A DNA stretch of 64,000 nucleotides from Chloroflexaceae bacterium (GTDB lineage Bacteria; Chloroflexota; Chloroflexia; Chloroflexales; Chloroflexaceae), in contig JANQID010000031.1 in NCBI GenBank assembly GCA_028282325.1, forward strand, positions 62,001-126,000, read 5' to 3'. The notes beneath the pieces are model-generated. The model was not told the origin of the DNA. It did no database searches and was given only the letters and a program-made list of their open reading frames with translations. This document shows, in pieces, positions 8,795 to 17,752 of the stretch (the stretch's first letter is position 1; the number at the start of each line of letters is the position of its first letter). Made by a program: the position numbers and the translations under genes.

Positions 8795-10834
8795 TTAACG
8801 ACCGAACCGGCGCATTGCGCCAGGAAATATTGACGGCCCGACGATGCGTGCCGTCGCCCAGGCTAGAGCCGCATACATGCGTATGCGCAGAATCAGACGT
8901 TGCCAGGGCCAGAACAACCGTCGATCACGCAACGAGGCGAGGTGCAACTGAAATAATAGGCGCATCAATCGATAGTGGGAACGTGCGAGCGCCGTTGGCA
9001 AGTTTGCATCGCCCCATCTCATCAGTGCATCGAGCGCCGCCTGCGCGTCGTTCAAAGCCGCATTCACCCGTTCACGCGGCGCCGCGCGACCTTCCAGTAC
9101 ATAGGTTCGCTGACGCAGTGTTAGAAAGTGTACGGCAAGCGCGCTCAATTCCCACTCGGTGTGCTCGGTTTCCAGGGCCGGAGCGTCGGCGTAAGCATGG
9201 GCGATAATCTCTTCCCAGGCTGGTTGCCCTTCATTCAGCAGCGACATTCCCCGATCAAGCCGTTCGAGACGTCGCTCGCGCAACGATTGCGGCGCGGCCA
9301 TATAGTCCAGCACATCGGCGGGCGGCGCGTAGATCAGATCGCGCAATGCCGGCAATTCCGCCTGCGATGAGGCTTCACCGGGAGCAATGTCCAGCACGTG
9401 ACGCCACGCCGCTTCCAGCGCCGTATACACACGGGTAAGCGCACTAGGCGACCGTGGCGCACGCACCGCAGCATATTGCGCGAGTACTGCACGCGGGTCT
9501 TGATCGAGATTCCACGCCAGCCGGGCGAATAGATAGGCATTGATCGGCGCGGTCAGCCAGGGACGATCTCCGGTCATCAGCGCCTGAACCGTATGCACCC
9601 CGGCGTCGCGATACCAGCGTAGATCGGCGTGAATCACATCGGGTAATGGCGGCAGCGCCGATTTGAACAAGATCCCGTCGAGATAGTATTCAAATAAGCG
9701 ATGTTCAGAAGCGCTTGTCCCATCGCGGTGATCAAAAGCATCGAGGTTGTGATGCAACTGCGCAGCGAAATACGAATTGATCACGCTCTCCGTATCGCCG
9801 ATGCCATAGGCATAGGAACGAGGACGCGGCGCATAGGTCAAGACGACATTCGGATGCGGCTTTACTCGCGTGGGCGGGGACTCGGTATCGTGGTAGGCAA
9901 GGTAGGCCAGACGCGCCGTCGGGTTGATTTCCGCCAGCGCCGCCGCCAGCTCATTCGCTGCCAGCAACGCTTGATCTGATGGCAACAGGTTAACACAATC
10001 TGGGCAATGACACCAGCCGCCCGCACGTAAATCGTCGGGCCATAGGTGATAGACCTGAGCTTCCGGGTAGGCGCGAAAAAATGCCGCACCATAGCGCCGC
10101 AACAGGTCGCGTGTCGTTGCGCCGCTGGGACACAGATTGTGGTCAGGCGTACGACGCACGCCATCGTGGCGAAATGCCTGCGGCGTCGAGCGAAACGCAG
10201 CGCGCGGAATCAGCGTGCTCAGACCGTGGCCGCCCAGTTCGAGCAGCATTCCTCGTTCGCGCAGCAGCGGCAACAACGTCTTGCGCCGCGCTCGCCAGCG
10301 CCGAAGATGACACGCGCCCAGCGCCAGCCTGCGGTCAATTGTATGAATAAAGATGGTATTCAGACGATTGCGCGCCGCCCACAAGATCCACTCCTCGGCA
10401 GTTTCGAGGAAAAAATCGTGACCAATGATCAGGCAGCGTCCTGGTAGCGCCGGTTGGCGGGCTATCGACTCGGTTGGCAGCGTCACCCGATCATAGCGTG
10501 GCAAGCGTTCACCGGCGGGGCCAGGCGCGACCCAGGCGCACCCCAACGCTTCGAGCAGATCGTAGACTGCGTAGAGCAAACCGCGCGGCCCATCGCCGCG
10601 TAGCGTCATCCCTTGCGCGTGCGCTGTCCGCACAAATCCATCTCCGGCGGGGCCGTGGCGCAACGCGATGCGCGGCCCGTCGGCCTGTGCGACGATCGAC
10701 AACGGCGGTGTGCCGATACGTTGCAGGGTCCGCCGCAACTCCTGCGCCGCGAAACGCGCAACCGGATCGTCGCTGATCAATTCGATCAACCATTCAGCAG
10801 AGATCGTATTGTAGTCAGGATATGAAGCGGGCAT
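8795..10834 (-). CDS. DUF4838 (GH67-like) domain protein
   Basis: 679-aa protein. The first 130 residues look like the beta-sandwich found before GH67/GH84-type barrels (RGLLYAVYDLLEALGC). A TIM-barrel-like region follows (WAARNRLNTIFIH, ELGGHGLSTLIP), with a cysteine pair at CHCPDCVNLLP and then LAYLAYHDTESPP typical of DUF4838. The last 200 residues are helical. DUF4838 proteins are assumed to be glycoside hydrolases, but the activity is not settled. No signal peptide is visible, so it may be cytosolic. It is the first intact gene of the minus-strand glycan cluster; 160 bp separate it from the methyltransferase. Confidence 0.72.
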   Translation of the reverse strand: MPASYPDYNTISAEWLIELISDDPVARFAAQELRRTLQRIGTPPLSIVAQADGPRIALRHGPAGDGFVRTAHAQGMTLRGDGPRGLLYAVYDLLEALGCAWVAPGPAGERLPRYDRVTLPTESIARQPALPGRCLIIGHDFFLETAEEWILWAARNRLNTIFIHTIDRRLALGACHLRRWRARRKTLLPLLRERGMLLELGGHGLSTLIPRAAFRSTPQAFRHDGVRRTPDHNLCPSGATTRDLLRRYGAAFFRAYPEAQVYHLWPDDLRAGGWCHCPDCVNLLPSDQALLAANELAAALAEINPTARLAYLAYHDTESPPTRVKPHPNVVLTYAPRPRSYAYGIGDTESVINSYFAAQLHHNLDAFDHRDGTSASEHRLFEYYLDGILFKSALPPLPDVIHADLRWYRDAGVHTVQALMTGDRPWLTAPINAYLFARLAWNLDQDPRAVLAQYAAVRAPRSPSALTRVYTALEAAWRHVLDIAPGEASSQAELPALRDLIYAPPADVLDYMAAPQSLRERRLERLDRGMSLLNEGQPAWEEIIAHAYADAPALETEHTEWELSALAVHFLTLRQRTYVLEGRAAPRERVNAALNDAQAALDALMRWGDANLPTALARSHYRLMRLLFQLHLASLRDRRLFWPWQRLILRIRMYAALAWATARIVGPSIFPGAMRRFGR

Positions 10835-10877
10835 ATGATAATGCTACGTCTACTCGCGCAGCTCTACACATCATTGA

Positions 10878-11180
10878 TTAAGGTCGCCGCTGTTCCAATG
10901 TCACCGATACGAAGCCGAGCGCGATCTGTCGATTATCGTTCGCCAGACCCACATCGCCAGGAGCGACCGCATTGGCAAACTCAAACCAGAGGGATTGAAC
11001 ATCTCCCGTCACAACGTCTGCCGGAATATCGACGTGAACCTCATTATTCATTCATTGTTCTGCCGCCAGAACGGCCATCTGTTGAAATGCAGCGAGCAGA
11101 TCCGTGAATGCTCCTTCCGGCGCGCGTATGCCATCGCGCATTATAGCATCACAACACGCGCGATTATCTGGCGCCATCAT
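10878..11180 (-). pseudogene. Decayed small ORF interrupted by one TGA
   Basis: On the minus strand one frame runs from ATG 11180 for 42 codons, hits TGA at 11052-11054, and continues at once with ATG 11051 for 57 codons to a TAA at 10878. The second half (...SLWFEFANAVAPGDVGL.. then RQIALGFVSVTLEQ) has the composition of a folded beta-rich domain. It reminds me of C-terminal sandwich domains of Chloroflexota sugar-handling membrane proteins. Either half may be a real small protein; a fragment of a larger lost gene is more likely. It precedes the DUF4838 gene on the same strand. Confidence 0.4.
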
Positions 11181-11214
11181 ACAACGTCGCCATGCAAAAA
11201 AACGCCAAATTGTT

Positions 11215-11220
11215 TATAAT
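11215..11220 (+). promoter_or_regulatory. Possible -10 box of uvrB
   Basis: TATAAT about 84 bases before the uvrB start. The -35 candidate at 17-bp spacing (ATGCAA) matches the consensus in only three places. Confidence 0.4.
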
Positions 11221-11303
11221 GGGAAAGATGGAACTTAGTGCTGCTCCGTGCTTAATAATCGTCACAGTGCTTGAGGCATTCCACACAGAGAACCGCACAT
11301 ACT

Positions 11304-13310
11304 ATGTCATTCCACGTTGAAGCGCCCTACAAACCCACCGGTGATCAACCGGAGGCTATCGCTCGCTTAGTAGATGGTCTGGGCAAGAATCACCGTCATC
11401 AGACATTGCTCGGCGCCACGGGCACGGGCAAGACCGCCGTGATGGCCTGGATCTTCGAGCAGGCGCAGCGCCCGACGCTCGTGCTGGCGCACAATAAGAC
11501 GCTGGTCTCGCAACTCTGGGCCGAGTTCCACGATTTCCTCCCCGATGCCGCCGTCGAGATGTTCATCTCGTACTATGACGAGTATACGCCCGAAGCTTAT
11601 GTGCCCAGCAAAGACCTCTACATCGAAAAAGAGGCGTCGATCAACGAAGAGATCGACCGGCTGCGCCACGCCGCTACGCAATCGCTGCTGAACCGCCGCG
11701 ATGTCCTGATCGTAGCGTCAGTGTCGGCGATCTTTGGTCTTGGCTCACCCCATGACTACGGTCAGGTGGTTGTCTCGCTGCGAACCGGCGAGGTGCGCAA
11801 TCGTGACAAATTGCTGCGCCAATTGATCGACCTCCAATTCGAGCGCAATGATATCGACTTCCATCGTGGCACGTTCCGTGTGCGTGGCGACACGCTGGAC
11901 ATTATGCCCGCCAACAGCGAGATCGGGCTGCGCATCGAGTTTTGGGGCGATGAGATTGATCGCATCACTGAGTTTGATCCATTGACCGGTGAAATCTTGC
12001 TAGCGCGCACCAGCGTGGATATTTATCCGGCCAAGCACTTCGTGACGACGAAGGACAAACTCACGCTAGCGATCTGCGACATTCAAGATGAATTGGGCGA
12101 GCGCCTGCAAAAACTGGAAATGCAAGACAAAGCCTTGGAGGCGGCCCGACTGAAGCAGCGCACGATGTATGACATCGAGATGCTCGGCGAAATCGGCTAT
12201 TGCAGCGGCATCGAAAACTACTCGCGCCATATGGATCGGCGAGCGGCGGGGCAGACGCCCTGGACCTTGCTCGACTATTTTTCCGACGATTTCCTGCTGT
12301 TTATCGACGAGAGCCATATCACCATCCCCCAGGTGCGCGGCATGTACAACGGCGACCGCTCACGCAAGGAGACCCTGGTCGATTACGGCTTTCGGCTGCC
12401 GTCTGCGCTGGACAATCGACCGCTGCGTTTCGATGAATTCGAACAACACATCTACCAGGCGATCTACGTTTCAGCGACGCCGGGTCCTTATGAGCGCACC
12501 AACAGCGAACAAATCGTCGAGCAGATTATCCGACCTACCGGGTTGATCGACCCAGTCATCGACGTACGCCCTACGCGTGGTCAGATTGATGACCTGCTCG
12601 GCGAGATCCGCAAGCGCGTTGATGTGAAGCAGCGAGTATTGGTGACAACGCTGACTAAGCGTATGGCCGAGGATCTGGCCGATTACTTGAAAGAGATGGG
12701 TGTACGCACACACTACCTACACGCCGACATTGATACCATTGAGCGGGTGGAAATTCTGCGCGATTTGCGTCTGGGTGTGTACGATGTGGTGGTTGGCATT
12801 AACCTGCTGCGCGAGGGTCTTGACCTCCCCGAAGTGTCGCTGGTCGCCATTCTGGATGCGGACAAAGAAGGCTATTTGCGCTCGGAAACGTCGCTGATTC
12901 AGATCATCGGGCGAGCGGCGCGCCATATCGAAGGCTCCGTGATTATGTATGCCGACAACCGCACCGCCTCGATGCATGCGGCGATCCGGGAAACCCAACG
13001 CCGCCGCGATATCCAGACAGCCTACAACCGGCAGTACAATATCACTCCCGTAGGCATCAACAAACAGGTGCGCGACTTGACCGATCGCCTCCGCAAGGTC
13101 GCCGAAGAACGCAGCGAGTATGTGGTCAACGGCCAGAACGTGGCTCAGAGCAGCCTCGCCGCCGATGTGTCGCACGATGAACTGGTCAAGACTATCAAAG
13201 ATCTCGAAAAGCAGATGAAACAGGCGGCGAAACAGCTTGAGTTCGAGAAAGCCGCCGCCTTGCGCGATCAAATTGTGGAATTGCGCAAAACACTGGCTCT
13301 AGAAGAGTAG
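11304..13310 (+). CDS. uvrB: Excinuclease ABC subunit B (UvrB)
   Basis: DNA-damage-recognition helicase of nucleotide excision repair; it takes damaged DNA from UvrA and recruits UvrC. The 668-aa length is standard. Visible motifs are PTGDQPEAI, Walker [11 protein letters not shown], the beta-hairpin region [19 protein letters not shown] ([11 protein letters not shown]), motif [15 protein letters not shown], motif [11 protein letters not shown], and the C-terminal UVR motif ([22 protein letters not shown]) that binds UvrC. ATG 11304 gives the usual N-terminus; a TTG at 11271 would add 11 unsupported residues. Confidence 0.97.
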   Translation: MSFHVEAPYKPTGDQPEAIARLVDGLGKNHRHQTLLGATGTGKTAVMAWIFEQAQRPTLVLAHNKTLVSQLWAEFHDFLPDAAVEMFISYYDEYTPEAYVPSKDLYIEKEASINEEIDRLRHAATQSLLNRRDVLIVASVSAIFGLGSPHDYGQVVVSLRTGEVRNRDKLLRQLIDLQFERNDIDFHRGTFRVRGDTLDIMPANSEIGLRIEFWGDEIDRITEFDPLTGEILLARTSVDIYPAKHFVTTKDKLTLAICDIQDELGERLQKLEMQDKALEAARLKQRTMYDIEMLGEIGYCSGIENYSRHMDRRAAGQTPWTLLDYFSDDFLLFIDESHITIPQVRGMYNGDRSRKETLVDYGFRLPSALDNRPLRFDEFEQHIYQAIYVSATPGPYERTNSEQIVEQIIRPTGLIDPVIDVRPTRGQIDDLLGEIRKRVDVKQRVLVTTLTKRMAEDLADYLKEMGVRTHYLHADIDTIERVEILRDLRLGVYDVVVGINLLREGLDLPEVSLVAILDADKEGYLRSETSLIQIIGRAARHIEGSVIMYADNRTASMHAAIRETQRRRDIQTAYNRQYNITPVGINKQVRDLTDRLRKVAEERSEYVVNGQNVAQSSLAADVSHDELVKTIKDLEKQMKQAAKQLEFEKAAALRDQIVELRKTLALEE

Positions 13311-13319
13311 GACGAAAAC

Positions 13320-13350
13320 CCAGGAATGCACCTCCCGATTCCTGGTTTTT
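13320..13350 (+). terminator. Rho-independent terminator of uvrB
   Basis: Perfect 8-bp stem CCAGGAAT/ATTCCTGG with a 10-base loop, followed directly by TTTTT (13346-13350), ten bases after the uvrB stop. Confidence 0.85.
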
Positions 13351-13362
13351 GGTTCAAACGTT

Positions 13363-14724
13363 ATGGCAGTACAAGTCTGGATTGGCGAAAAACCCGAGCA
13401 TCCCAATGAGCGTCGCGCTATCGTGGCTCTGGCCAACGGGCTGGATCGGCTTGATGGGCTGTATGTGATTCTGGCCAATTTTAGCGTTGGCGGACATAGT
13501 ATCGACCTAGTCATCATCAAACGTCGGGCCATCTTCATCATCGAGCTAAAGCATTGCGACGGCAAGGTCATCGGCGGTGTCAACGGTCATTGGATTGTTG
13601 AAAGCTCGAATGGTCAACGCAAACGGCTGAACCCTGGCCGCAAAAATCCCTATAACCAGGTGATCGCCTATTTCTACGGTCTCACCAATTTTCTCAATGA
13701 ACACCGCCGCGATTTTATCTCGGCGCATAAAGCCGCCACCATTGATTTTCGCACGTGCAAGCGTGTGGTAGTGATTGCGCCCTCGATCCATCCCGATTCA
13801 CAACTCGATCTCGATTGGAAAGTTGAATTGAAGGGGTTGGATGAACTACCGGCCTATCTCGTCACAGAACTCTCATCCGAGATTGACTTGACCGAAGAGG
13901 AGATGCTGGCTATTCCGCGCTTGTTGAATTGCACACGCTGGAGTGAGGTCAATGCCCTGCTCGAAGGCGTGCTGCCGCATTGGCAGAGCGACGAATCCAT
14001 GCTCGCCGATCTGCGCCAACGCCAACCCGCAGCGGAGACGCCTACTCCAACGCCCGCAACGCCAACCGAGCAGCGCTCTGCGCGATCACTATCGTTGTTG
14101 GAGCGTTTTCGCGCGGCGCTGCGCACAACGACTGGTCGTGCGGCCGCCGTATTGGGAGGCGTCGCCCTGGCTCTTGCGATCCTCCTGATAGTACGCCCAA
14201 CCCAGGTCGTTATTCCTGCACCCGATCAGCCGGCAATGGTCAACACGTCGGCGGCGCCTTCCAACGGCATGTTCTTGAGTGCCAGCACAACGGGCGACAC
14301 ATGCGTCTGGTCGGGATTTCAACCCATCGGCAAACATTGGGATGAACGCTCACAGGATTGGATCAACGTCGCAGTTGACGGCGCTACCGCCGATTCCGGT
14401 CCGGATGTTGTTGTGACGCTCGAACAGGTGGTGTATTGTAATGAGCAAGCCATGCTGACATGGAATGTGTACAATTACAGCTCTCAGACGGTTGAACTAC
14501 CATTGCATAGCAAGAATATCAGTATTCACGATATGCTGGGCAATGAATATGGCATCGCCGACGACGAATCTCAGCCCGCAAAAGTACGGGTTACGCCCGG
14601 TGAGCAGGGACGAGGAACTGTGGTAGTGTCCCGTCCGATCAACCGCAATGCCCAGTCGCTAGTTGTCAGCCTCAAAGAGCAACCCTTCGGCGCCGCAAGC
14701 TGGCTCGTGTCTTTGGAGAACTAA
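13363..14724 (+). CDS. NERD nuclease-domain membrane protein
   Basis: 453 aa. Residues 1-120 form a NERD domain, a PD-(D/E)XK-type fold, with Asp48 (GHSIDLVII), Glu61 and Lys63 (FIIELKH) in catalytic spacing and NPYNQ at 95-99. Residues 130-215 are a helical extension, 221-240 a Pro/Thr linker, and 260-277 one membrane helix. The C-terminal 170 residues look like an exported Ig-like or DUF4352-type domain with two cysteines. The putative nuclease would face the cytosol and the sandwich the outside. No clear Shine-Dalgarno sequence precedes the ATG and no partner gene is adjacent. The role is unknown. Confidence 0.75.
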   Translation: MAVQVWIGEKPEHPNERRAIVALANGLDRLDGLYVILANFSVGGHSIDLVIIKRRAIFIIELKHCDGKVIGGVNGHWIVESSNGQRKRLNPGRKNPYNQVIAYFYGLTNFLNEHRRDFISAHKAATIDFRTCKRVVVIAPSIHPDSQLDLDWKVELKGLDELPAYLVTELSSEIDLTEEEMLAIPRLLNCTRWSEVNALLEGVLPHWQSDESMLADLRQRQPAAETPTPTPATPTEQRSARSLSLLERFRAALRTTTGRAAAVLGGVALALAILLIVRPTQVVIPAPDQPAMVNTSAAPSNGMFLSASTTGDTCVWSGFQPIGKHWDERSQDWINVAVDGATADSGPDVVVTLEQVVYCNEQAMLTWNVYNYSSQTVELPLHSKNISIHDMLGNEYGIADDESQPAKVRVTPGEQGRGTVVVSRPINRNAQSLVVSLKEQPFGAASWLVSLEN

Positions 14725-14782
14725 TCCTGGAGCCAAAGGCCCGGTCGTGAGGTTTGTCCCCGACGCCATCCAGATGTGCATA

Positions 14783-15241
14783 TCACGACGGCGGATTGCT
14801 ATCGAATGACCCCTGACGTTCGACGACGATGGCGCGGAAGCGATCAGTTACCGGTGTTGTACGACCAGTCGCATAATCGTAGGCTACTAGCACACTCCGC
14901 GCGCTCGCGATCAACTTATCATCACTTTCACGCACTGCCTTGTACTCCATTGTAAAGCTCTTATTGCCGATCGATGCGACACGCGCTCCGATTGCCAATC
15001 TATCGTTGTAAAAGGCAGGCGCATGATACTTCACAGTAATTTCGGCCAGAATGATGTCGATTTTCTCTAGCGGCACATCCATCAGTTCGGTATAGTAGGC
15101 CAGCCGCGTGGACTCGAAATAGTTTAGATAGACGGAATTGTTGACATGGCCTAGCACATCGAGATCGCGAAAGCGTACCTCTGTCCGGTAGATAAACGGA
15201 ACGCCCTTCAGCGAGGGTGGAACAGCGGGGCTGTTCTCCAT
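14783..15241 (-). CDS. YbgC/FadM-type acyl-CoA thioesterase
   Basis: 152-aa single hotdog-fold thioesterase. The active-site segment RFRDLDVLGHVNNSVYLNYFES (about 22-43) carries the catalytic Asp and the HVNN signature of the 4-hydroxybenzoyl-CoA thioesterase family. These enzymes hydrolyse acyl-CoA, often of medium or long chain. ATG 15241 is preferred over GTG 15250 because GAGG lies 8 bases upstream. It is transcribed alone, divergent from the response regulator. The substrate cannot be read from the sequence. Confidence 0.86.
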   Translation of the reverse strand: MENSPAVPPSLKGVPFIYRTEVRFRDLDVLGHVNNSVYLNYFESTRLAYYTELMDVPLEKIDIILAEITVKYHAPAFYNDRLAIGARVASIGNKSFTMEYKAVRESDDKLIASARSVLVAYDYATGRTTPVTDRFRAIVVERQGSFDSNPPS

Positions 15242-15292
15242 AGAATACACCTCATGTGATATCGTTACAGCAGCGTTTAGCTCATACTCTGG

Positions 15293-15298
15293 TATAAT
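15293..15298 (+). promoter_or_regulatory. Possible -10 box of the response regulator
   Basis: TATAAT 163 bases before the regulator ATG, leaving a long untranslated leader. No good -35 is seen. Confidence 0.35.
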
Positions 15299-15460
15299 AT
15301 CGAGCCGACAGTTGGTGAATAATACGATCCAGAACTACGTATCGATATACTGTCTCGCCAGTATGGGCGTAGTATGTTTATTGCCATCGCATTGAGCCTT
15401 AATGGAGTAAGTACTGGGACAATCCTTGAGATTGCAAGCGAATATGAAGGGAACCATCCT

Positions 15461-15832
15461 ATGGTGCAATCAAGAGGCACAATTTTTATCATTGATGATG
15501 ACCTGGGATTGCAGACCGTGCTTGAATATGCGCTGCGCAACGCCGGATACGATGTCGTGCTGGCGAATGATGGCGCAGACGGACTGGAGCGCCTGAAGAC
15601 GCTGCGGCCGGATCTGGTGATCAGCGATATTATGATGCCGAATATGGACGGAGTTGAAGCATTCCAACATCTGAAAGACCGGCTTCAGGACGATGGCATA
15701 CCAATTATTATTATGACTGCACTTAACCGCAAGCCCTGGTTCGCCGATCTTGAAGCTGAGGGAGCAGTCATTTTGCACAAGCCGTTTGAAGTGGATCAGT
15801 TGATCGATTTGATCAACATCTCATTGAGCTAG
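15461..15832 (+). CDS. Single-domain response regulator
   Basis: 124-aa CheY-like receiver domain without an output domain. The acidic pocket is IIDDD (about 11-14), the phospho-acceptor is Asp56 in LVISDIMMP, the switch Thr sits in IIMTAL, and the conserved Lys is in LHKPFEV. ATG 15461 has AAGGGA nine bases upstream; a longer frame to 15374 adds 29 residues that do not fit a receiver. No histidine kinase is adjacent, so its partner is elsewhere. It probably acts by protein-protein contact. Confidence 0.9.
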   Translation: MVQSRGTIFIIDDDLGLQTVLEYALRNAGYDVVLANDGADGLERLKTLRPDLVISDIMMPNMDGVEAFQHLKDRLQDDGIPIIIMTALNRKPWFADLEAEGAVILHKPFEVDQLIDLINISLS

Positions 15833-15836
15833 AGCG

Positions 15837-16343
15837 TCATTCCTCTCGAAGTGCGTCAAACCAGGGGCGCAATCGGGCATATGTTTTTTCCAACGCCTCT
15901 GGCACCAATTTCGTCCCTCCGATAATCGGCATAAAGTTCATATCGCCATTCCAGCGTGGGACGATGTGCATATGTAAATGCGCATCGATCCCCGCGCCTG
16001 CGGTGCGGCCCAGGTTCATCCCTACATTGAAACCGTGCGCCTGGTATTCTGCACCCAGTATGCGTACGGCCTGGCGCGTTAGCGTGAACAACTCCGCGGC
16101 GATGGTCGCATCCAGTTCGGGCAGATCGGCGGTGTGAATGTAAGGTACGACCATCAAATGACCGGTGTTATAGGGATAGAGGTTCATCACCACATAGCAG
16201 GTGCATCCGCGATACAACAATAGATTTTTCGGCTCCCCATCCGTATCCGTCTGTGGAAGATGACACAGCACACACCCGTCAGGATGCGGTTTATCGCTGT
16301 TGGTTATATACGCCATCCGCCAGGGAGTGAATTTGACTTCCAT
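15837..16343 (-). CDS. HIT-family nucleotide hydrolase/phosphorylase
   Basis: 168 aa with the histidine triad AHLHMHIVPRW near residue 125. Cys pairs (CVLCHL near 24 and CTC near 48) match the zinc-containing Ap4A phosphorylase/hydrolase branch of HIT proteins. GHLMVVPYIH is the conserved strand before the active site. These enzymes cleave dinucleoside polyphosphates or AMP adducts. It lies 14 bp downstream of a peptidase-MA-like gene on the same strand and probably ends the prfB-peptidase-HIT operon. Confidence 0.9.
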   Translation of the reverse strand: MEVKFTPWRMAYITNSDKPHPDGCVLCHLPQTDTDGEPKNLLLYRGCTCYVVMNLYPYNTGHLMVVPYIHTADLPELDATIAAELFTLTRQAVRILGAEYQAHGFNVGMNLGRTAGAGIDAHLHMHIVPRWNGDMNFMPIIGGTKLVPEALEKTYARLRPWFDALREE

Positions 16344-16357
16344 TGCTATGCGCTCCG

Positions 16358-17743
16358 TTAGTTTGTGCGCTTATCAACCCCGATCAGACGCAGCGCCACC
16401 AGCACAATGACGCTGATAATCACTATTGTCGCCACGCAAGAGAAGGTTGCCAGACCAAGCAGCCAGGTGTTCGGTATATTCGCCAACCATGAACTGGACG
16501 CTTCTGGTGTATCGGGATCTGACGGAAGCAGTGGCGGGGCCGGAAGCGCATCAACATTCTCCGGCAGTACTGGTTCGCCCATCAGCCGATCCGCTGGTGC
16601 GACTGCCGTTGTCGGCTGCGGCATCGGCGCTGCAACCAGCGGTTCGGGAAGAGTCGCTCGCCACTCTGCGTCTAACTCATCGATAGAGCGATCAAAGACA
16701 TTTTGCAACGCACTTTCGATTGGCGTCGCCTGGCTAAATGTCTCGACCAACTCTTGCATCTTCTCCTCGCCATAGGCCTTGATCAAGTAATCAACGACGC
16801 TCCGGCTTTGCGCATAAGACTGCACCGCCAGGTCGGGATCGGCGGGAAAACTGGAGGTGAGCGCCTCCAGAGGAATGAGCGCATTCTCGCGGGCCGCATC
16901 AGCAACGAGATCGGTGAAGCCGACATCAAGCACTTCCTGGTTGTAGACAGCCAGCCCTTCGTCAAACCAGACCGGCATGCCGCCATAAGGATTGTCGGTT
17001 GCTTGATGCAGCACCTGATGGGACAATTCGTGAGGTAAGAGGCGACCGACTTCGGTGTCGTTGTCTGGGGCGATCGCACCGATAATAATGCCCAGATCCG
17101 TGTACGCTACGCCGCCGATCCACTCTGCCGAATTGGCACGGAGCGCCGCGCGCATATCCCACGTGTCGGCATAAATGTAGATATTGACGTTCTGCTCAAG
17201 TGTTGCGCCAATCTCACGTTCTAAGCGGTCAAGCGTACGTGTAGCCGTTTCAAGCAATTGACGGCCGAAGGCCGTGCCGCCGTCGTACCAATAGACCGTC
17301 ACGCCGCGATCACTGAGCGATTGCCATGCGAAACGCTGGTCTACCAGGATCAGTGTTTGCATTGGCGTCTCCAGTTCGTTTCCGTCCTCATCGCGAACCA
17401 GCCAACGATAGGCAATTTCCGTACCCGGCGGAAAATAATTGACCTGCGTATCGAGGATGTGACGCAGCTCAATGCGTTGATCGGGCGTGATGTCTACATT
17501 GGTGATTGTCAACGCTTCGCGCCGCACCGCGCCGTATAGCAGTTTGACCTCGGTAATCGGCGCGGCTTCGCTGGTCGCCGCCAGATCGAAGCTTATCTGA
17601 TCAGGAAACGAGACTTGCACATCACCCGGCGTCGCCGTAATCACGCTCTGCGATCTCGCAACGGGCGGAACCGCCCAGAACGCGATCGCCAGCATTGCCA
17701 GCAACAATCCCAACCATACGCGAGAAAATCGAAGCGGGTTCAT
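16358..17743 (-). CDS. Exported zinc protease, peptidase MA-like
   Basis: 461 aa with a signal peptide or anchor at 10-30. A beta-rich domain (about 35-135) precedes a gluzincin catalytic region with HELSH at 238-242 and the third zinc ligand Glu262 in WFDEGLAVYN. A Pro/Ala-rich stretch leads to a second membrane helix near the C-terminus (about 430-455). The catalytic domain should face outside. Substrates are unknown; the family is common in Chloroflexota. It follows prfB by 9 bp. Confidence 0.8.
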   Translation of the reverse strand: MNPLRFSRVWLGLLLAMLAIAFWAVPPVARSQSVITATPGDVQVSFPDQISFDLAATSEAAPITEVKLLYGAVRREALTITNVDITPDQRIELRHILDTQVNYFPPGTEIAYRWLVRDEDGNELETPMQTLILVDQRFAWQSLSDRGVTVYWYDGGTAFGRQLLETATRTLDRLEREIGATLEQNVNIYIYADTWDMRAALRANSAEWIGGVAYTDLGIIIGAIAPDNDTEVGRLLPHELSHQVLHQATDNPYGGMPVWFDEGLAVYNQEVLDVGFTDLVADAARENALIPLEALTSSFPADPDLAVQSYAQSRSVVDYLIKAYGEEKMQELVETFSQATPIESALQNVFDRSIDELDAEWRATLPEPLVAAPMPQPTTAVAPADRLMGEPVLPENVDALPAPPLLPSDPDTPEASSSWLANIPNTWLLGLATFSCVATIVIISVIVLVALRLIGVDKRTN

Positions 17744-17752
17744 ACTATTCCT

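Noticed and set aside
10835-11107. 90-codon plus-strand ORF upstream of uvrB
   Set aside because: Translation is low in order and rich in Arg/Pro; the coding signal in this stretch is on the minus strand.
12717-13271. 184-codon minus-strand ORF inside uvrB
   Set aside because: Antisense shadow of a strongly conserved gene; its translation shows no recognisable domain and has no ribosome binding site context.
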